Source: Bacillota bacterium (GTDB taxonomy: Bacteria > Eremiobacterota > SpSt-956 > JAKJGF01). From it: DNA of 9,655 nucleotides. The notes below the pieces were generated by a model that was given only the letters and a program-made list of their open reading frames with translations, ran no database searches and was not told the origin of the DNA. The DNA lies in contig JAKPQU010000615.1 of NCBI GenBank assembly GCA_029555925.1, positions 1-9,655 of the forward strand, in the 5' to 3' direction. Shown here piece by piece: positions 1-6,614 of this stretch (the stretch's first letter is position 1; the number at the start of each line of letters is the position of its first letter). Made by a program: the position numbers and the translations under genes.

Positions 1-306
1 GAAAAAGAGGAAGGTATATCATTTGAAGAACTGGAAATAGAAGAGGAAAAAGAGGAAGGTATATCTTTTGATGAACTGGAAATAGAAGAGGAAAAAGAGG
101 AAGGTATATCTTTTGATGAACTGGAAATAGAAGAGGAAAAAGAGGAAGGTATATCTTTTGATGAACTGGAAATAGAAGAGGAAAAAGAAAAATCTTTCGA
201 GGAAGTGGAAATAAAACAAGAGGAAAAAGAAAAATCTTTCGAGGAAGTAGAAATAGAACAAGAGGAGAAGGAAAGTATATCTTTTGATGAACTGGACATA
301 GAAGAA
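1..306 (+). repeat. In-frame tandem repeat array (45/42 bp units)
   Basis: Four 45-bp units fill 1-180. Units 46-90, 91-135 and 136-180 are identical at every base, and unit 1-45 differs at two positions. Three degenerate 42-bp units follow (181-222, 223-264, 265-306), and a diverged copy continues to about 351. The perfect copies lie 5' and the decayed ones 3', which suggests recent expansion at the 5' side. The array may continue beyond the left edge. Long unbroken leftward frames here are only the complement of this purine-rich repeat. Confidence 0.95.
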
Positions 307-1395
307 GATAAAGAAGAAGATTTATCTTTCGATGAACTATTAGTAGAGGAAGACAGTAAAGGTTTCGACACGGAAGAAATTGATAAAGAAAAGACTGATG
401 CAGAAGAAGATGAAATCAGCGATAAGGGAATTCCTGCTGTAAAAACTGTATCAAAAGCATCTGAAATTCAACTGCAATCAATAGAAAATGTTATCAGTGA
501 AATACATAGTATGTTAGATATAAATTTCACAGAAGTGAAGGAAACCATCGGGATAATTTCAGATAATGTTAACAAACAGATCATTAATCAAACCGGCCAA
601 ACAATCAGCTATTTAGAAGAACTGCTGGAGAAAATGACCGATAAAATAGTGAAAGAAATTAGTGCCTTACCAAAATCATCTGAGCCTATGGAGATGTATA
701 TTGATAGGATTAGCGAATTAATCTCTAGCCAGAGTCCTGTAAAAACTATAGAATTTAAAGATATGGATATCTACAAAGAGCTTCAGAAAGAACATGAAGA
801 AACCATTATAGAACTGGAGAAATTACAGGGGAAAGTCCAGAGTCTTGATAAAGAAATTGAAGATTTTAAATCAAAGAGCTTGGAACAGAAAAAGCTAATA
901 AAAGAGAAGAGCGAACAAATTGTAGAAATGACAGCAGAGATAGATAAGATGAAAGCAAGCGGTGGTTATTCTTCGAAAGAAGATGAACTGGCTAAAGAAT
1001 TAGAGAACAAAAATAAGCTCATGGAAAAACTGGTAAGCAATGTAAAAAGTCTTGTGGAAGAAAAGAAAGAGCTTGTAAAAGAGAAGGAAAAAGCTGAGAA
1101 GGAAAAGGCTGAAGCAGAGGAAGCTAAAAGGACTTTTGAAAAGAAGCTTAAAGAAAGTGCAAGTAAATTATCGAATAAATTGAATGAAATAGATAGATCA
1201 GATATTAAAATAAAGGAAGCTGATAAAAAACAGAGAGAACTGCAGAATAAACTGGAAGCTTCAGAGAGAGAAATTAAAGCTCTGAAGAACGATCTGGAGA
1301 AAAAAGATATTCGTATTTCTCAACTCAGTAAAGAACTGGAAGAAGAAAGAAATAAAGGCGGAGGAGGCCTGAGTGGTTTCTTCAGGAGGAAATAA
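1..1395 (+). CDS. Acidic-repeat coiled-coil protein, 5'-truncated by window edge
   Basis: The frame is open from base 1, so the true start lies upstream; the GTG at 205 falls inside a repeat and has no ribosome site. In the 464 visible residues, about 1-117 are a very acidic array of 14-15-residue repeats (EKEEGISFDELEIEE) holding a short SF(D/E)E(L/V) core. About 150-245 is mixed helical sequence that may oligomerise, and about 258-450 is a long Glu/Lys-rich coiled coil with a GGYSS break near 320. The C-terminus is a glycine hinge and a basic tip, GGGGLSGFFRRK. I see no signal peptide or membrane segment in the visible part, so it is probably cytosolic. I do not recognise the family. The layout suggests a scaffold whose repeats display a binding motif and whose coiled coil dimerises, but that is inference. 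A terminator follows directly, so it is the last gene of its transcript. Confidence 0.85.
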   Translation, partial: EKEEGISFEELEIEEEKEEGISFDELEIEEEKEEGISFDELEIEEEKEEGISFDELEIEEEKEKSFEEVEIKQEEKEKSFEEVEIEQEEKESISFDELDIEEDKEEDLSFDELLVEEDSKGFDTEEIDKEKTDAEEDEISDKGIPAVKTVSKASEIQLQSIENVISEIHSMLDINFTEVKETIGIISDNVNKQIINQTGQTISYLEELLEKMTDKIVKEISALPKSSEPMEMYIDRISELISSQSPVKTIEFKDMDIYKELQKEHEETIIELEKLQGKVQSLDKEIEDFKSKSLEQKKLIKEKSEQIVEMTAEIDKMKASGGYSSKEDELAKELENKNKLMEKLVSNVKSLVEEKKELVKEKEKAEKEKAEAEEAKRTFEKKLKESASKLSNKLNEIDRSDIKIKEADKKQRELQNKLEASEREIKALKNDLEKKDIRISQLSKELEEERNKGGGGLSGFFRRK

Positions 1396-1407
1396 TTGAT
1401 AAATATT

Positions 1408-1450
1408 AATAGGGCATTTATGGTATAATAAGTAAATGCCCTATTTTTTT
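1408..1450 (+). terminator. Rho-independent terminator of the coiled-coil gene
   Basis: A perfect 13-bp stem, AATAGGGCATTTA (1408-1420) with TAAATGCCCTATT (1433-1445), encloses a 12-nt loop and runs into a T tract ending at 1450. It starts 13 bases after the stop codon. Confidence 0.9.
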
Positions 1451-1494
1451 ATAAGTATTCAGGAGCTATATCTAAAAAAAATCAAGTTATAACT

Positions 1495-1548
1495 GGGTTT
1501 TAGGTGTTGGGTTTCGGGTTTATAATTACTCAACACCCGGAACCTGAC
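1495..1548. repeat. Heptanucleotide repeat patch with inverted arms
   Basis: Four consecutive 7-mers of type GGGTTTN occupy 1495-1522 (GGGTTTT, AGGTGTT, GGGTTTC, GGGTTTA). The opposite strand of 1531-1548 reads related 7-mers (AGGTTCC, GGGTGTT). GGTGTTGGGT (1503-1512) can pair with ACTCAACACC (1528-1537) with one G-T pair. Alternatively GGTTTCGGG (1510-1518) can pair with CCCGGAACC (1536-1544). It lies between the terminator and the kinase gene. I see no convincing promoter in the remainder of 1451-1621. Confidence 0.7.
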
Positions 1549-1621
1549 ATATATATAAATCTAACTTTTACGCCATGAAAAATGAAAATTCCTATACTCT
1601 AAATTTAAAGGTATAAATAAT

Positions 1622-3175
1622 ATGAAACTTTACTGCCCGAATTGTGGTAATGAAAATCAGGATAGCAACGTAAAATGTATTTTTTGTGATACTATATTGA
1701 GCAGATTCAGCAAAGGAGGACTTCTTACACCCGGGTTAATACTTCATTCAAAGTATCAAATAGTAAGACAAATTACTCAGGGAAAATTGAGTTCTATTTA
1801 TTGTATAAAAGATGTTACAAATAAAACCCTGTATGTTCTTAAAGAATTACACTGTATTACCTATTCAAAGAATCAGAAAGAATATTTACTTAACAGATTT
1901 GCACAGGAAATTGAATTATTAAAGAAATTAAAACATCCAAATCTACCAGCAGTGATCGATTCGTTTAACCTGTACGGAAGATATTATCTCGTTATGGATT
2001 ATATAGAAGGCTATGATTTACAATATCTTTTGAATAAAAGCAATAATAAAAGTATTCCGGAAAAACTTGTTGTAAAATGGGCAATAAATTTATGTGATGT
2101 TTTAATTTATCTTCACAGATTAAATATAATTCATAGAGATATAAAACCATCAAATATTATGGTGAGAGAAAAAGACGGCAAAATATTTCTTGTTGATTTT
2201 GGTCTTGCCATGGTAATTGAAACAGAAAGAGAACTCACCAAAACAGCAGTTGGTACGGAAGGTTATATACCTCCCGAACAGTATGCAGGTAATCCTGTCC
2301 CTGCAAGCGACATTTATTCTCTCGGTGTTACACTGCATCATCTCGTAACAGGAGAATTTCCTTTTGTGCCTTTTATATTCAAACCTATAAGAAATTTCAA
2401 TGCCAGTCTTTCCATTGAACTGGAGGCTATAATAGAAAAATGTATTAATCTTAAACTTGAAGAGAGATATTCTTCTGCTATGGCATTAAAAAGAGATTTA
2501 ATGCTGGTGAAAGCATCTTTAACCTCTACCAAACTCAATAAATCGGAAGAACTAAGACCGGCAAAACCTAAATTCACCAAAATACTTAAACCAGAACAAA
2601 AAAAATATAGTATACCACTTGAGATAACAGAACGTGTATCCGCACTTGATAGTGACGTAGCTCAAAAAATGCTCAGAAGTATCGAAACCTTAAGCAGAAG
2701 TAATGTTTTACCCTATTTAATCCAGATGATGCATAATAAGGATATAGAAGTCAGACGTGCTGTAGCTACAGCTCTAGGAGGATTAAAAGATAGTAATGCG
2801 GTAGGATATCTCATAGAACTACTCAGAGATACTGATAGCCAGGTAAGACAACTGGCAGCATGGGGACTTGGAGAATCAAAAGATAAAAGAGCCCTCCACC
2901 CACTTCTGGAAGCACTGATGACAGGAGACGCAGAAGTCAGAGGCGGTGCAGCCCTTGCACTGGGGGAATTAAAAGATAGAGAAGCAGTCAGCCCGTTAAT
3001 AGACACTTTTTCAAGTGATCCGGAACCTATGGTTCGAAAAAGAGCAATCAGAGCCATAGGGGAAATAGGTGATAGAAGTGTCTTACCATACCTTGTTAAC
3101 AGGCTCGAAAAAGAGCACGAAGAACCTTTAAAACAGACTATCTCCTGGGCCATAAAACAGCTACAATATTTTTAA
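1622..3175 (+). CDS. Zinc-ribbon / Ser-Thr protein kinase / HEAT-repeat fusion
   Basis: The 517 residues form three parts. Residues 1-25 are a zinc ribbon with CxxC pairs at C5/C8 and C19/C22. Residues about 45-295 are a eukaryotic-type (Hanks/PknB-like) kinase: VLK lysine K74, a likely helix-C glutamate E96, catalytic loop HRDIKPSN with D173 and N178, DFG at 192-194, and activation segment GTEGYIPPEQ at 211-220. After a Lys/Pro-rich linker, residues about 345-517 are roughly five PBS-lyase-type HEAT repeats with VRR-A-LG cores. The catalytic residues are intact, so it should phosphorylate Ser/Thr. The P-loop is unusual: TQGKLSS keeps only the central glycine. There is no membrane segment, unlike classic PASTA kinases, so it is probably cytosolic with the HEAT repeats as partner-binding platform. 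The start has a weak AAAGG site at 1607-1611. The substrate is unknown. Confidence 0.92.
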   Translation: MKLYCPNCGNENQDSNVKCIFCDTILSRFSKGGLLTPGLILHSKYQIVRQITQGKLSSIYCIKDVTNKTLYVLKELHCITYSKNQKEYLLNRFAQEIELLKKLKHPNLPAVIDSFNLYGRYYLVMDYIEGYDLQYLLNKSNNKSIPEKLVVKWAINLCDVLIYLHRLNIIHRDIKPSNIMVREKDGKIFLVDFGLAMVIETERELTKTAVGTEGYIPPEQYAGNPVPASDIYSLGVTLHHLVTGEFPFVPFIFKPIRNFNASLSIELEAIIEKCINLKLEERYSSAMALKRDLMLVKASLTSTKLNKSEELRPAKPKFTKILKPEQKKYSIPLEITERVSALDSDVAQKMLRSIETLSRSNVLPYLIQMMHNKDIEVRRAVATALGGLKDSNAVGYLIELLRDTDSQVRQLAAWGLGESKDKRALHPLLEALMTGDAEVRGGAALALGELKDREAVSPLIDTFSSDPEPMVRKRAIRAIGEIGDRSVLPYLVNRLEKEHEEPLKQTISWAIKQLQYF

Positions 3176-3242
3176 TAAATGTATATAGTGAAGCGTTTTT
3201 GTAATATATTACTATTCAGGGCTGAAAAAAACACTATCATTA

Positions 3243-3271
3243 TTGACTTTTTTTTATCAGAGAGATATAAT
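3243..3271 (+). promoter_or_regulatory. Sigma70-type promoter of the SH3b-NlpC/P60 gene
   Basis: TTGACT at 3243-3248 and TATAAT at 3266-3271 are separated by exactly 17 bases. Transcription would start near 3278, giving a leader of about 42 bases. An AGAGG ribosome site at 3307-3311 stands 8 bases before the ATG. Confidence 0.8.
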
Positions 3272-3319
3272 ATTAAAGTATATCTAATAAAATTAGCATA
3301 GTTTAAAGAGGTAAAAGTT

Positions 3320-5122
3320 ATGTTCAAAAAATCTATTCTTTTGCCTGGCAAAATCATGATGCTGTTTATAATTACGGCATCATTTTTTATTTCTCTCGGT
3401 ATAGTTTTTGCCAGCCAGCCAGTCAAAATTCGTTATGTGTCAGAAGATAATGTAAATCTAAGGCGTAAACCATCACTAAGCTCCGACGTAGTAAGAGTCC
3501 TTAATAAGGGACAAAAATTATACGTAAAAAGTTACAAAAACGGCTGGGTCTCTATCGGACTTTCAGATGGTATAACAGGATGGATAAATGAGAAATTTAT
3601 AACTGCTCAAAAACCGATTCATTCAGTAAACGTATCTTCCCGCGGTAATATTTCAACCATGAAGGTTCGTTATATAAACTCTGAAGGTGTAAATCTCAGG
3701 CAGTCTCCCTCTCTCTCCAGTTCCATAGTCTCTGTTTTAAGCAGAGGAGAAAAAATTTTTGTCCAGAGCTATAAGTCCGGATGGGTAGGAATTTATCTTG
3801 ATAGTGGTAAAAAAGGCTGGGTACATGAAAAATTCATATCTACCTCGCCCTGTAGCGGAGATGAATGTAAAGTCAGATATGTTATAGGCAACCAGATAAA
3901 TGTCAGAAACTCTCCGTCACTCAACAGCAAGATAATTGCCACTGCAAACCAGGGAGATAAAGTTACAGTACTGGCATATAAAGATGAAGGATGGGTAAAG
4001 GTATCATTTTCTGACGGACATGTCGGGTGGATTCATGAGAAATTCATAGGAAAAGAACCGACACAGAGACCCGGTATGAAGATACGTTATGTACTCGGTA
4101 CAAATGTTAATTTAAGGGATAAACCATCTGCAAATGCTGCTATAGTTGGTTCTGTATCCAGCGGCGAGAAACTACTCGTAGAAGCTTATGATGACTCAGG
4201 CTGGGCTTATATAGAATTATCGGGCGGAACAAAAGCCTGGATCAATGATGACTTTATTACCTCTTCCCCGGTATATCCCGGAATGAAAGTAAGATATGTA
4301 TGCGGGAATGGTGTAAACGTGAGAAGTAAAGCTTCTATGAATGCTTCTGTAGTTACAATTGCCAATGCAGGAGATAAAGCTTTTATTAAAACTTACGATA
4401 GTTCAGGATGGGTAAGTGTTGTTCTGGAAGGAGAACGTAAAGGATGGATTAAAGAGAAATATCTTACAGACTCACGTCAAGCACAGAATACAGTAATATC
4501 TTCAAAAATAAGATATATCCAGGGTAATGGTGTCAACGTGAGAAAAGGCCCATCTCTAAACGAGAAAGTTATCACAACCGTTAATAATGGCATAGAAGTC
4601 CGTGCTGAAAGTTATGATGACAACGGATGGGTACTTATTTCAACAAACAAATATAAAGGCTGGGTATATAAAGGTTATATAGGGGTAGATATACTTCCTG
4701 ATGAAATGGTGGCCATATCATCAAGTTCCAGTTCATATAAAGCTCCCGTAAGTAGCAGAGGAAACGGTATTGTTGATACAGCTTATTCATACATGGGTGT
4801 TCCCTATGTATGGGGCGGAACAACACCCTATGGATTTGATTGTTCCGGATTTGCCCAGAGGGTTTATGCAGACAATGGAATTTCCATATTGAGAACTGCC
4901 GATGCACAGTTTACCGAAGGCATTGCAGTAGGAAGAAATGAATTACAGCCAGGAGATATGGTATTCTTTACAACCTACACATATGGCGCGTCCCATGTAG
5001 GTATTTATATCGGAAATTCACAATTCATCCATGCATCATCAGGAGCCGGTGAAGTAACAATAAACAGCCTGGATGATTATTATTACAATGAAAGATTTCT
5101 CGGAGGACGCAGAATTCAGTAA
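3320..5122 (+). CDS. Exported SH3b(x6)-NlpC/P60 peptidoglycan endopeptidase
   Basis: The 600-residue product starts with a signal peptide (KK, hydrophobic stretch 12-30, likely cut after VFA at residue 31). Six bacterial SH3 domains follow at about 35-95, 114-174, 183-243, 253-313, 322-382 and 396-455. Each opens with (K/R)(I/V)RY(V/I) and contains VN(L/V)R and GW motifs. A serine-rich linker (467-472) leads to an NlpC/P60 domain at about 482-600. Its expected Cys/His/His triad is C508 in DCSGF, H559 in SHVGIYIG and H571 in FIHASS. Family knowledge: such enzymes cut gamma-D-Glu-diamino acid bonds in peptidoglycan stem peptides, and SH3b modules bind the wall. Six SH3b copies is more than the one to three common in this family. 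The gene has its own promoter and ends at a hairpin and terminator, so it appears monocistronic. The exact cleavage site is inferred, not seen. Confidence 0.95.
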   Translation: MFKKSILLPGKIMMLFIITASFFISLGIVFASQPVKIRYVSEDNVNLRRKPSLSSDVVRVLNKGQKLYVKSYKNGWVSIGLSDGITGWINEKFITAQKPIHSVNVSSRGNISTMKVRYINSEGVNLRQSPSLSSSIVSVLSRGEKIFVQSYKSGWVGIYLDSGKKGWVHEKFISTSPCSGDECKVRYVIGNQINVRNSPSLNSKIIATANQGDKVTVLAYKDEGWVKVSFSDGHVGWIHEKFIGKEPTQRPGMKIRYVLGTNVNLRDKPSANAAIVGSVSSGEKLLVEAYDDSGWAYIELSGGTKAWINDDFITSSPVYPGMKVRYVCGNGVNVRSKASMNASVVTIANAGDKAFIKTYDSSGWVSVVLEGERKGWIKEKYLTDSRQAQNTVISSKIRYIQGNGVNVRKGPSLNEKVITTVNNGIEVRAESYDDNGWVLISTNKYKGWVYKGYIGVDILPDEMVAISSSSSSYKAPVSSRGNGIVDTAYSYMGVPYVWGGTTPYGFDCSGFAQRVYADNGISILRTADAQFTEGIAVGRNELQPGDMVFFTTYTYGASHVGIYIGNSQFIHASSGAGEVTINSLDDYYYNERFLGGRRIQ

Positions 5123-5129
5123 AATATAA

Positions 5130-5171
5130 GTGAATAGTGAGTAAAAAAGCTTGTTTTTACTTATTACTCAC
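5130..5171. repeat. Hairpin built of GTGANTA-type heptamers after the NlpC/P60 gene
   Basis: An 18-bp imperfect inverted repeat, 5130-5147 against 5154-5171, encloses the loop AGCTTG. Pairing is complete except for one A-C mismatch and two G-T wobbles. The left arm opens with two 7-mers, GTGAATA GTGAGTA, resembling the repeat words at 5676-5802. The left arm ends in five As and the right arm starts with five Ts, so it may help termination, but no T run follows it. Confidence 0.7.
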
Positions 5172-5216
5172 AAAAAATATACCAGGGACAATTAATTCGT
5201 CTCTGGTATATTTTTT
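5172..5216. terminator. Bidirectional terminator between convergent genes
   Basis: An 18-bp stem (5172-5189 with 5199-5216, one wobble pair) encloses a 9-nt loop. The core ATATACCAGGGAC is flanked by A6 on the left and T6 on the right, so it reads as an intrinsic terminator on either strand. It lies between the stop of the rightward NlpC/P60 gene and the stop of the leftward FmdB gene. Confidence 0.88.
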
Positions 5217-5227
5217 AGATTTTTTAT

Positions 5228-5503
5228 TTACGCTGCTTTTTCTACTTTACTATCTATTTTACTGCCTGTGTCAGTATTTGAGCAAGTATCAGTCTTTGAG
5301 CTGTCTGTACTGGTAAGGGTAGAGGATTTTCGAGAATCTGTCACATAAAAACCAGATCCTTTAAAAATTATACCTACCGGTGATATTAATCTATTTGCTA
5401 CTGAGCCACAACGTTCACAATTCACTTGCTGCCCGTTTAATTTAAACGTAAAATATTCAAATTTATGTCCACAGGTAGAGCATCTAAAATCATAGATTGG
5501 CAC
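5228..5503 (-). CDS. FmdB-family zinc-ribbon protein
   Basis: This 91-residue protein begins MPIYDFRC, the typical opening of the FmdB/CxxC_CxxC_SSSS zinc-ribbon family. It has C8xxC11 and C29xxC32 and the conserved GIIFKGSGFYVTDSR segment (44-58), followed by a Ser/Thr/Asp/Lys-rich tail that looks disordered. The start codon is GTG (5503-5501 on the minus strand), fixed by the family N-terminus and by an AAGGGGG ribosome site 7 bases upstream. The family is named from a putative regulator of formamidase/amidase genes, but most members have no proven role, so nucleic-acid or protein binding through zinc is inference. It has its own consensus promoter and shares a terminator with the NlpC/P60 gene, so it is monocistronic. 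Family assignment is firm; function is open. Confidence 0.92.
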   Translation of the reverse strand: MPIYDFRCSTCGHKFEYFTFKLNGQQVNCERCGSVANRLISPVGIIFKGSGFYVTDSRKSSTLTSTDSSKTDTCSNTDTGSKIDSKVEKAA

Positions 5504-5547
5504 AGAAAATCCCCCTTCTAGATAAATTTAATAATTTTCATCGAGTA

Positions 5548-5576
5548 ATTATAAAACTTCACTGACATTCTGTCAA
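5548..5576 (-). promoter_or_regulatory. Consensus sigma70 promoter of the FmdB gene
   Basis: Read on the minus strand, TTGACA (5576-5571) and TATAAT (5553-5548) both match the consensus perfectly with a 17-base spacer. Transcription would start near 5541, about 38 bases before the GTG start. Confidence 0.88.
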
Positions 5577-5589
5577 GTATTTTTTGGAT

Positions 5590-5619
5590 TTGACCTTATT
5601 ATAAAAATTGAGTTATAAT
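5590..5619 (+). promoter_or_regulatory. Divergent promoter for the SDR / propeptide-like / TolB-like run
   Basis: TTGACC (5590-5595) and TATAAT (5614-5619) stand 18 bases apart, back to back with the FmdB promoter. Only 13 bases separate the two -35 boxes. Transcription from about 5626 would give a leader of about 226 bases containing the heptamer repeats. No better promoter lies closer to the SDR start. Confidence 0.6.
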
Positions 5620-5623
5620 TCTA

Positions 5624-5662
5624 ATTACATGTAATTTCATACATGCCAGTAATTATTACAGG
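5624..5662. repeat. Two short palindromes at the predicted transcript start
   Basis: ATTACATGTAAT at 5624-5635 is a perfect 12-bp palindrome on the predicted start point. CCAGTAATTATTACAGG at 5646-5662 is a second dyad with one mismatched pair. Either could be an operator for the rightward promoter, but I have no second copy to support this. Confidence 0.35.
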
Positions 5663-5675
5663 TGTATTTTATAAT

Positions 5676-5802
5676 CGTGACGCGTGACGCGTAACGCGTG
5701 ACGGGAGGAAAATCTTTATTACATGCTTATGTCAGTAAATAATTCGTGAAGTGTAATGCGTAATGGGTTATCCTCCATTCGCATCACGCATCACGCATTA
5801 CG
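5676..5802. repeat. Heptanucleotide repeat block with long inverted arms
   Basis: Left arm: four perfect-period 7-mers at 5677-5704 (GTGACGC twice, GTAACGC, GTGACGG), followed by GAGGA. A middle array in the same direction at 5746-5766 reads GTGAAGT, GTAATGC, GTAATGG. Right arm: 5771-5802 on the opposite strand reads GTAATGC, GTGATGC, GTGATGC and ends GGAGGA. The left arm (5676-5709) and the complement of the right arm align end to end with one 2-base gap and mostly transition differences. The middle and right arrays can also pair, giving two competing hairpins. It resembles the short tandemly repeated heptamers described in cyanobacteria and other phyla. Nothing here looks coding. Confidence 0.85.
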
Positions 5803-5851
5803 AGCATATTAATTACTGTGAAATTACAAATTTGAACAGAGGAGATATTTT

Positions 5852-6547
5852 ATGGATATCAAAAACAAAGTAGTCCTTATTACAGGAGGAAGCAGAGGTA
5901 TAGGGAAAGCCACAGCAAAATGTTTTGCTGCTGAAGGAGCCATAGTAATAATATGTTCAAGACATAAAGCCGAGCTGGACAGAGCCTGTGAAGAAATAAT
6001 CAGAGAAGGCGGGGAATGTACAGGCATAGAATGTGATATAAGAAATTCCGGAGATGTAAAAAATCTGATAGAAAAAACTGTGGAAAAATTTAACCACATA
6101 GATCTGCTCATCAATAATGCAGGGGCAGGTTACTACAAACCTCTTGCTGAAACTACAGAGGAAGAATGGGATACAACACTGAATACAAACCTGAAAGGTA
6201 TGTTCCTTACCTGCAGAGAGGCCATAGCTTATATGAAAAAGAACAGTATGATTATCAATATATCCTCAGGAGCAGGGAAACATGGTTTCCCGAATTTTGC
6301 CGCTTACTGTGCTAGTAAATTCGGAGTCATAGGGTTTACCGAGAGTATTGCAGGAGAACTTCCATTTATAAAGGTTTATTCTATCTGTTTTGGTTCTGTA
6401 AATACAAAATTATTCAGAGATGCCTTTAAATATGCTCCTCCAGGTCAGCCTGAGGAAATGGCTCATGTAATAATGGATCTCTGTAAAAGAGAATTTCTTA
6501 AATCAGGTGAAACTCTCGAATTACGTGAAACTTCACCAAATATTTAG
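5852..6547 (+). CDS. Short-chain dehydrogenase/reductase (classical SDR)
   Basis: This 231-residue Rossmann-fold enzyme carries the classical SDR motifs: TGGSRGIG (11-18) for the dinucleotide, NNAG (88-91), N113, S139 and Y152-CAS-K156 as the Asn/Ser/Tyr/Lys catalytic set. R37 after the second strand suggests NADP(H) preference. It is slightly shorter than the usual 245-255 residues, with a short C-terminal substrate region. The conserved PG after the active site reads FG (F180-G181), losing the usual proline. AGAGGAG at 5838-5844, 7 bases before the ATG, supports the start. It should reduce a carbonyl or oxidise an alcohol; FabG-like and many other SDRs share these motifs, so the substrate cannot be read. 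No terminator separates it from the next gene 67 bp downstream. Confidence 0.93.
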   Translation: MDIKNKVVLITGGSRGIGKATAKCFAAEGAIVIICSRHKAELDRACEEIIREGGECTGIECDIRNSGDVKNLIEKTVEKFNHIDLLINNAGAGYYKPLAETTEEEWDTTLNTNLKGMFLTCREAIAYMKKNSMIINISSGAGKHGFPNFAAYCASKFGVIGFTESIAGELPFIKVYSICFGSVNTKLFRDAFKYAPPGQPEEMAHVIMDLCKREFLKSGETLELRETSPNI

Positions 6548-6614
6548 GCTATATTCTTGTTTTTTTAATCATTTTATTATATGCTATATATAAATCTTGA
6601 AAGAGGAATTTTTA

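Noticed and set aside
205..207. GTG as start of the coiled-coil gene.
   Set aside because: The frame is open to base 1, the GTG is a valine codon within a repeat, and no ribosome site precedes it.
19..261. Leftward frame of 80 residues rich in Phe/Tyr/Leu.
   Set aside because: It is the complement of the acidic repeat array; its composition simply mirrors GAA/GAG codons and it has no ribosome site.
1396..1429. TTGATA (1396) and TATAAT (1424) as a promoter.
   Set aside because: The spacer is 22 bases and the -10 box lies in the terminator loop.
1521..1598. TATAAT (1521-1526) or TATACT (1593-1598) as -10 box of the kinase gene.
   Set aside because: Neither has a recognisable -35 box 16-18 bases upstream.
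2713..3153. Leftward frame of 146 residues opposite the HEAT repeats.
   Set aside because: It is a shadow of the kinase-HEAT gene: no ribosome site, no domain, and the plus strand is clearly coding.
3201..3212. Perfect palindrome GTAATATATTAC after the kinase gene.
   Set aside because: Fully AT-based apart from its ends, no loop, no T tract; likely chance in AT-rich DNA.
5676..5802. Heptamer arrays as a CRISPR array.
   Set aside because: There is no repeat-spacer alternation: units are contiguous 7-mers and no cas gene is nearby.
6597..6614. TTG at 6597 as start of the propeptide-like gene.
   Set aside because: The ribosome site AAGAGGA lies after it, and the ATG at 6615 begins a proper signal peptide.
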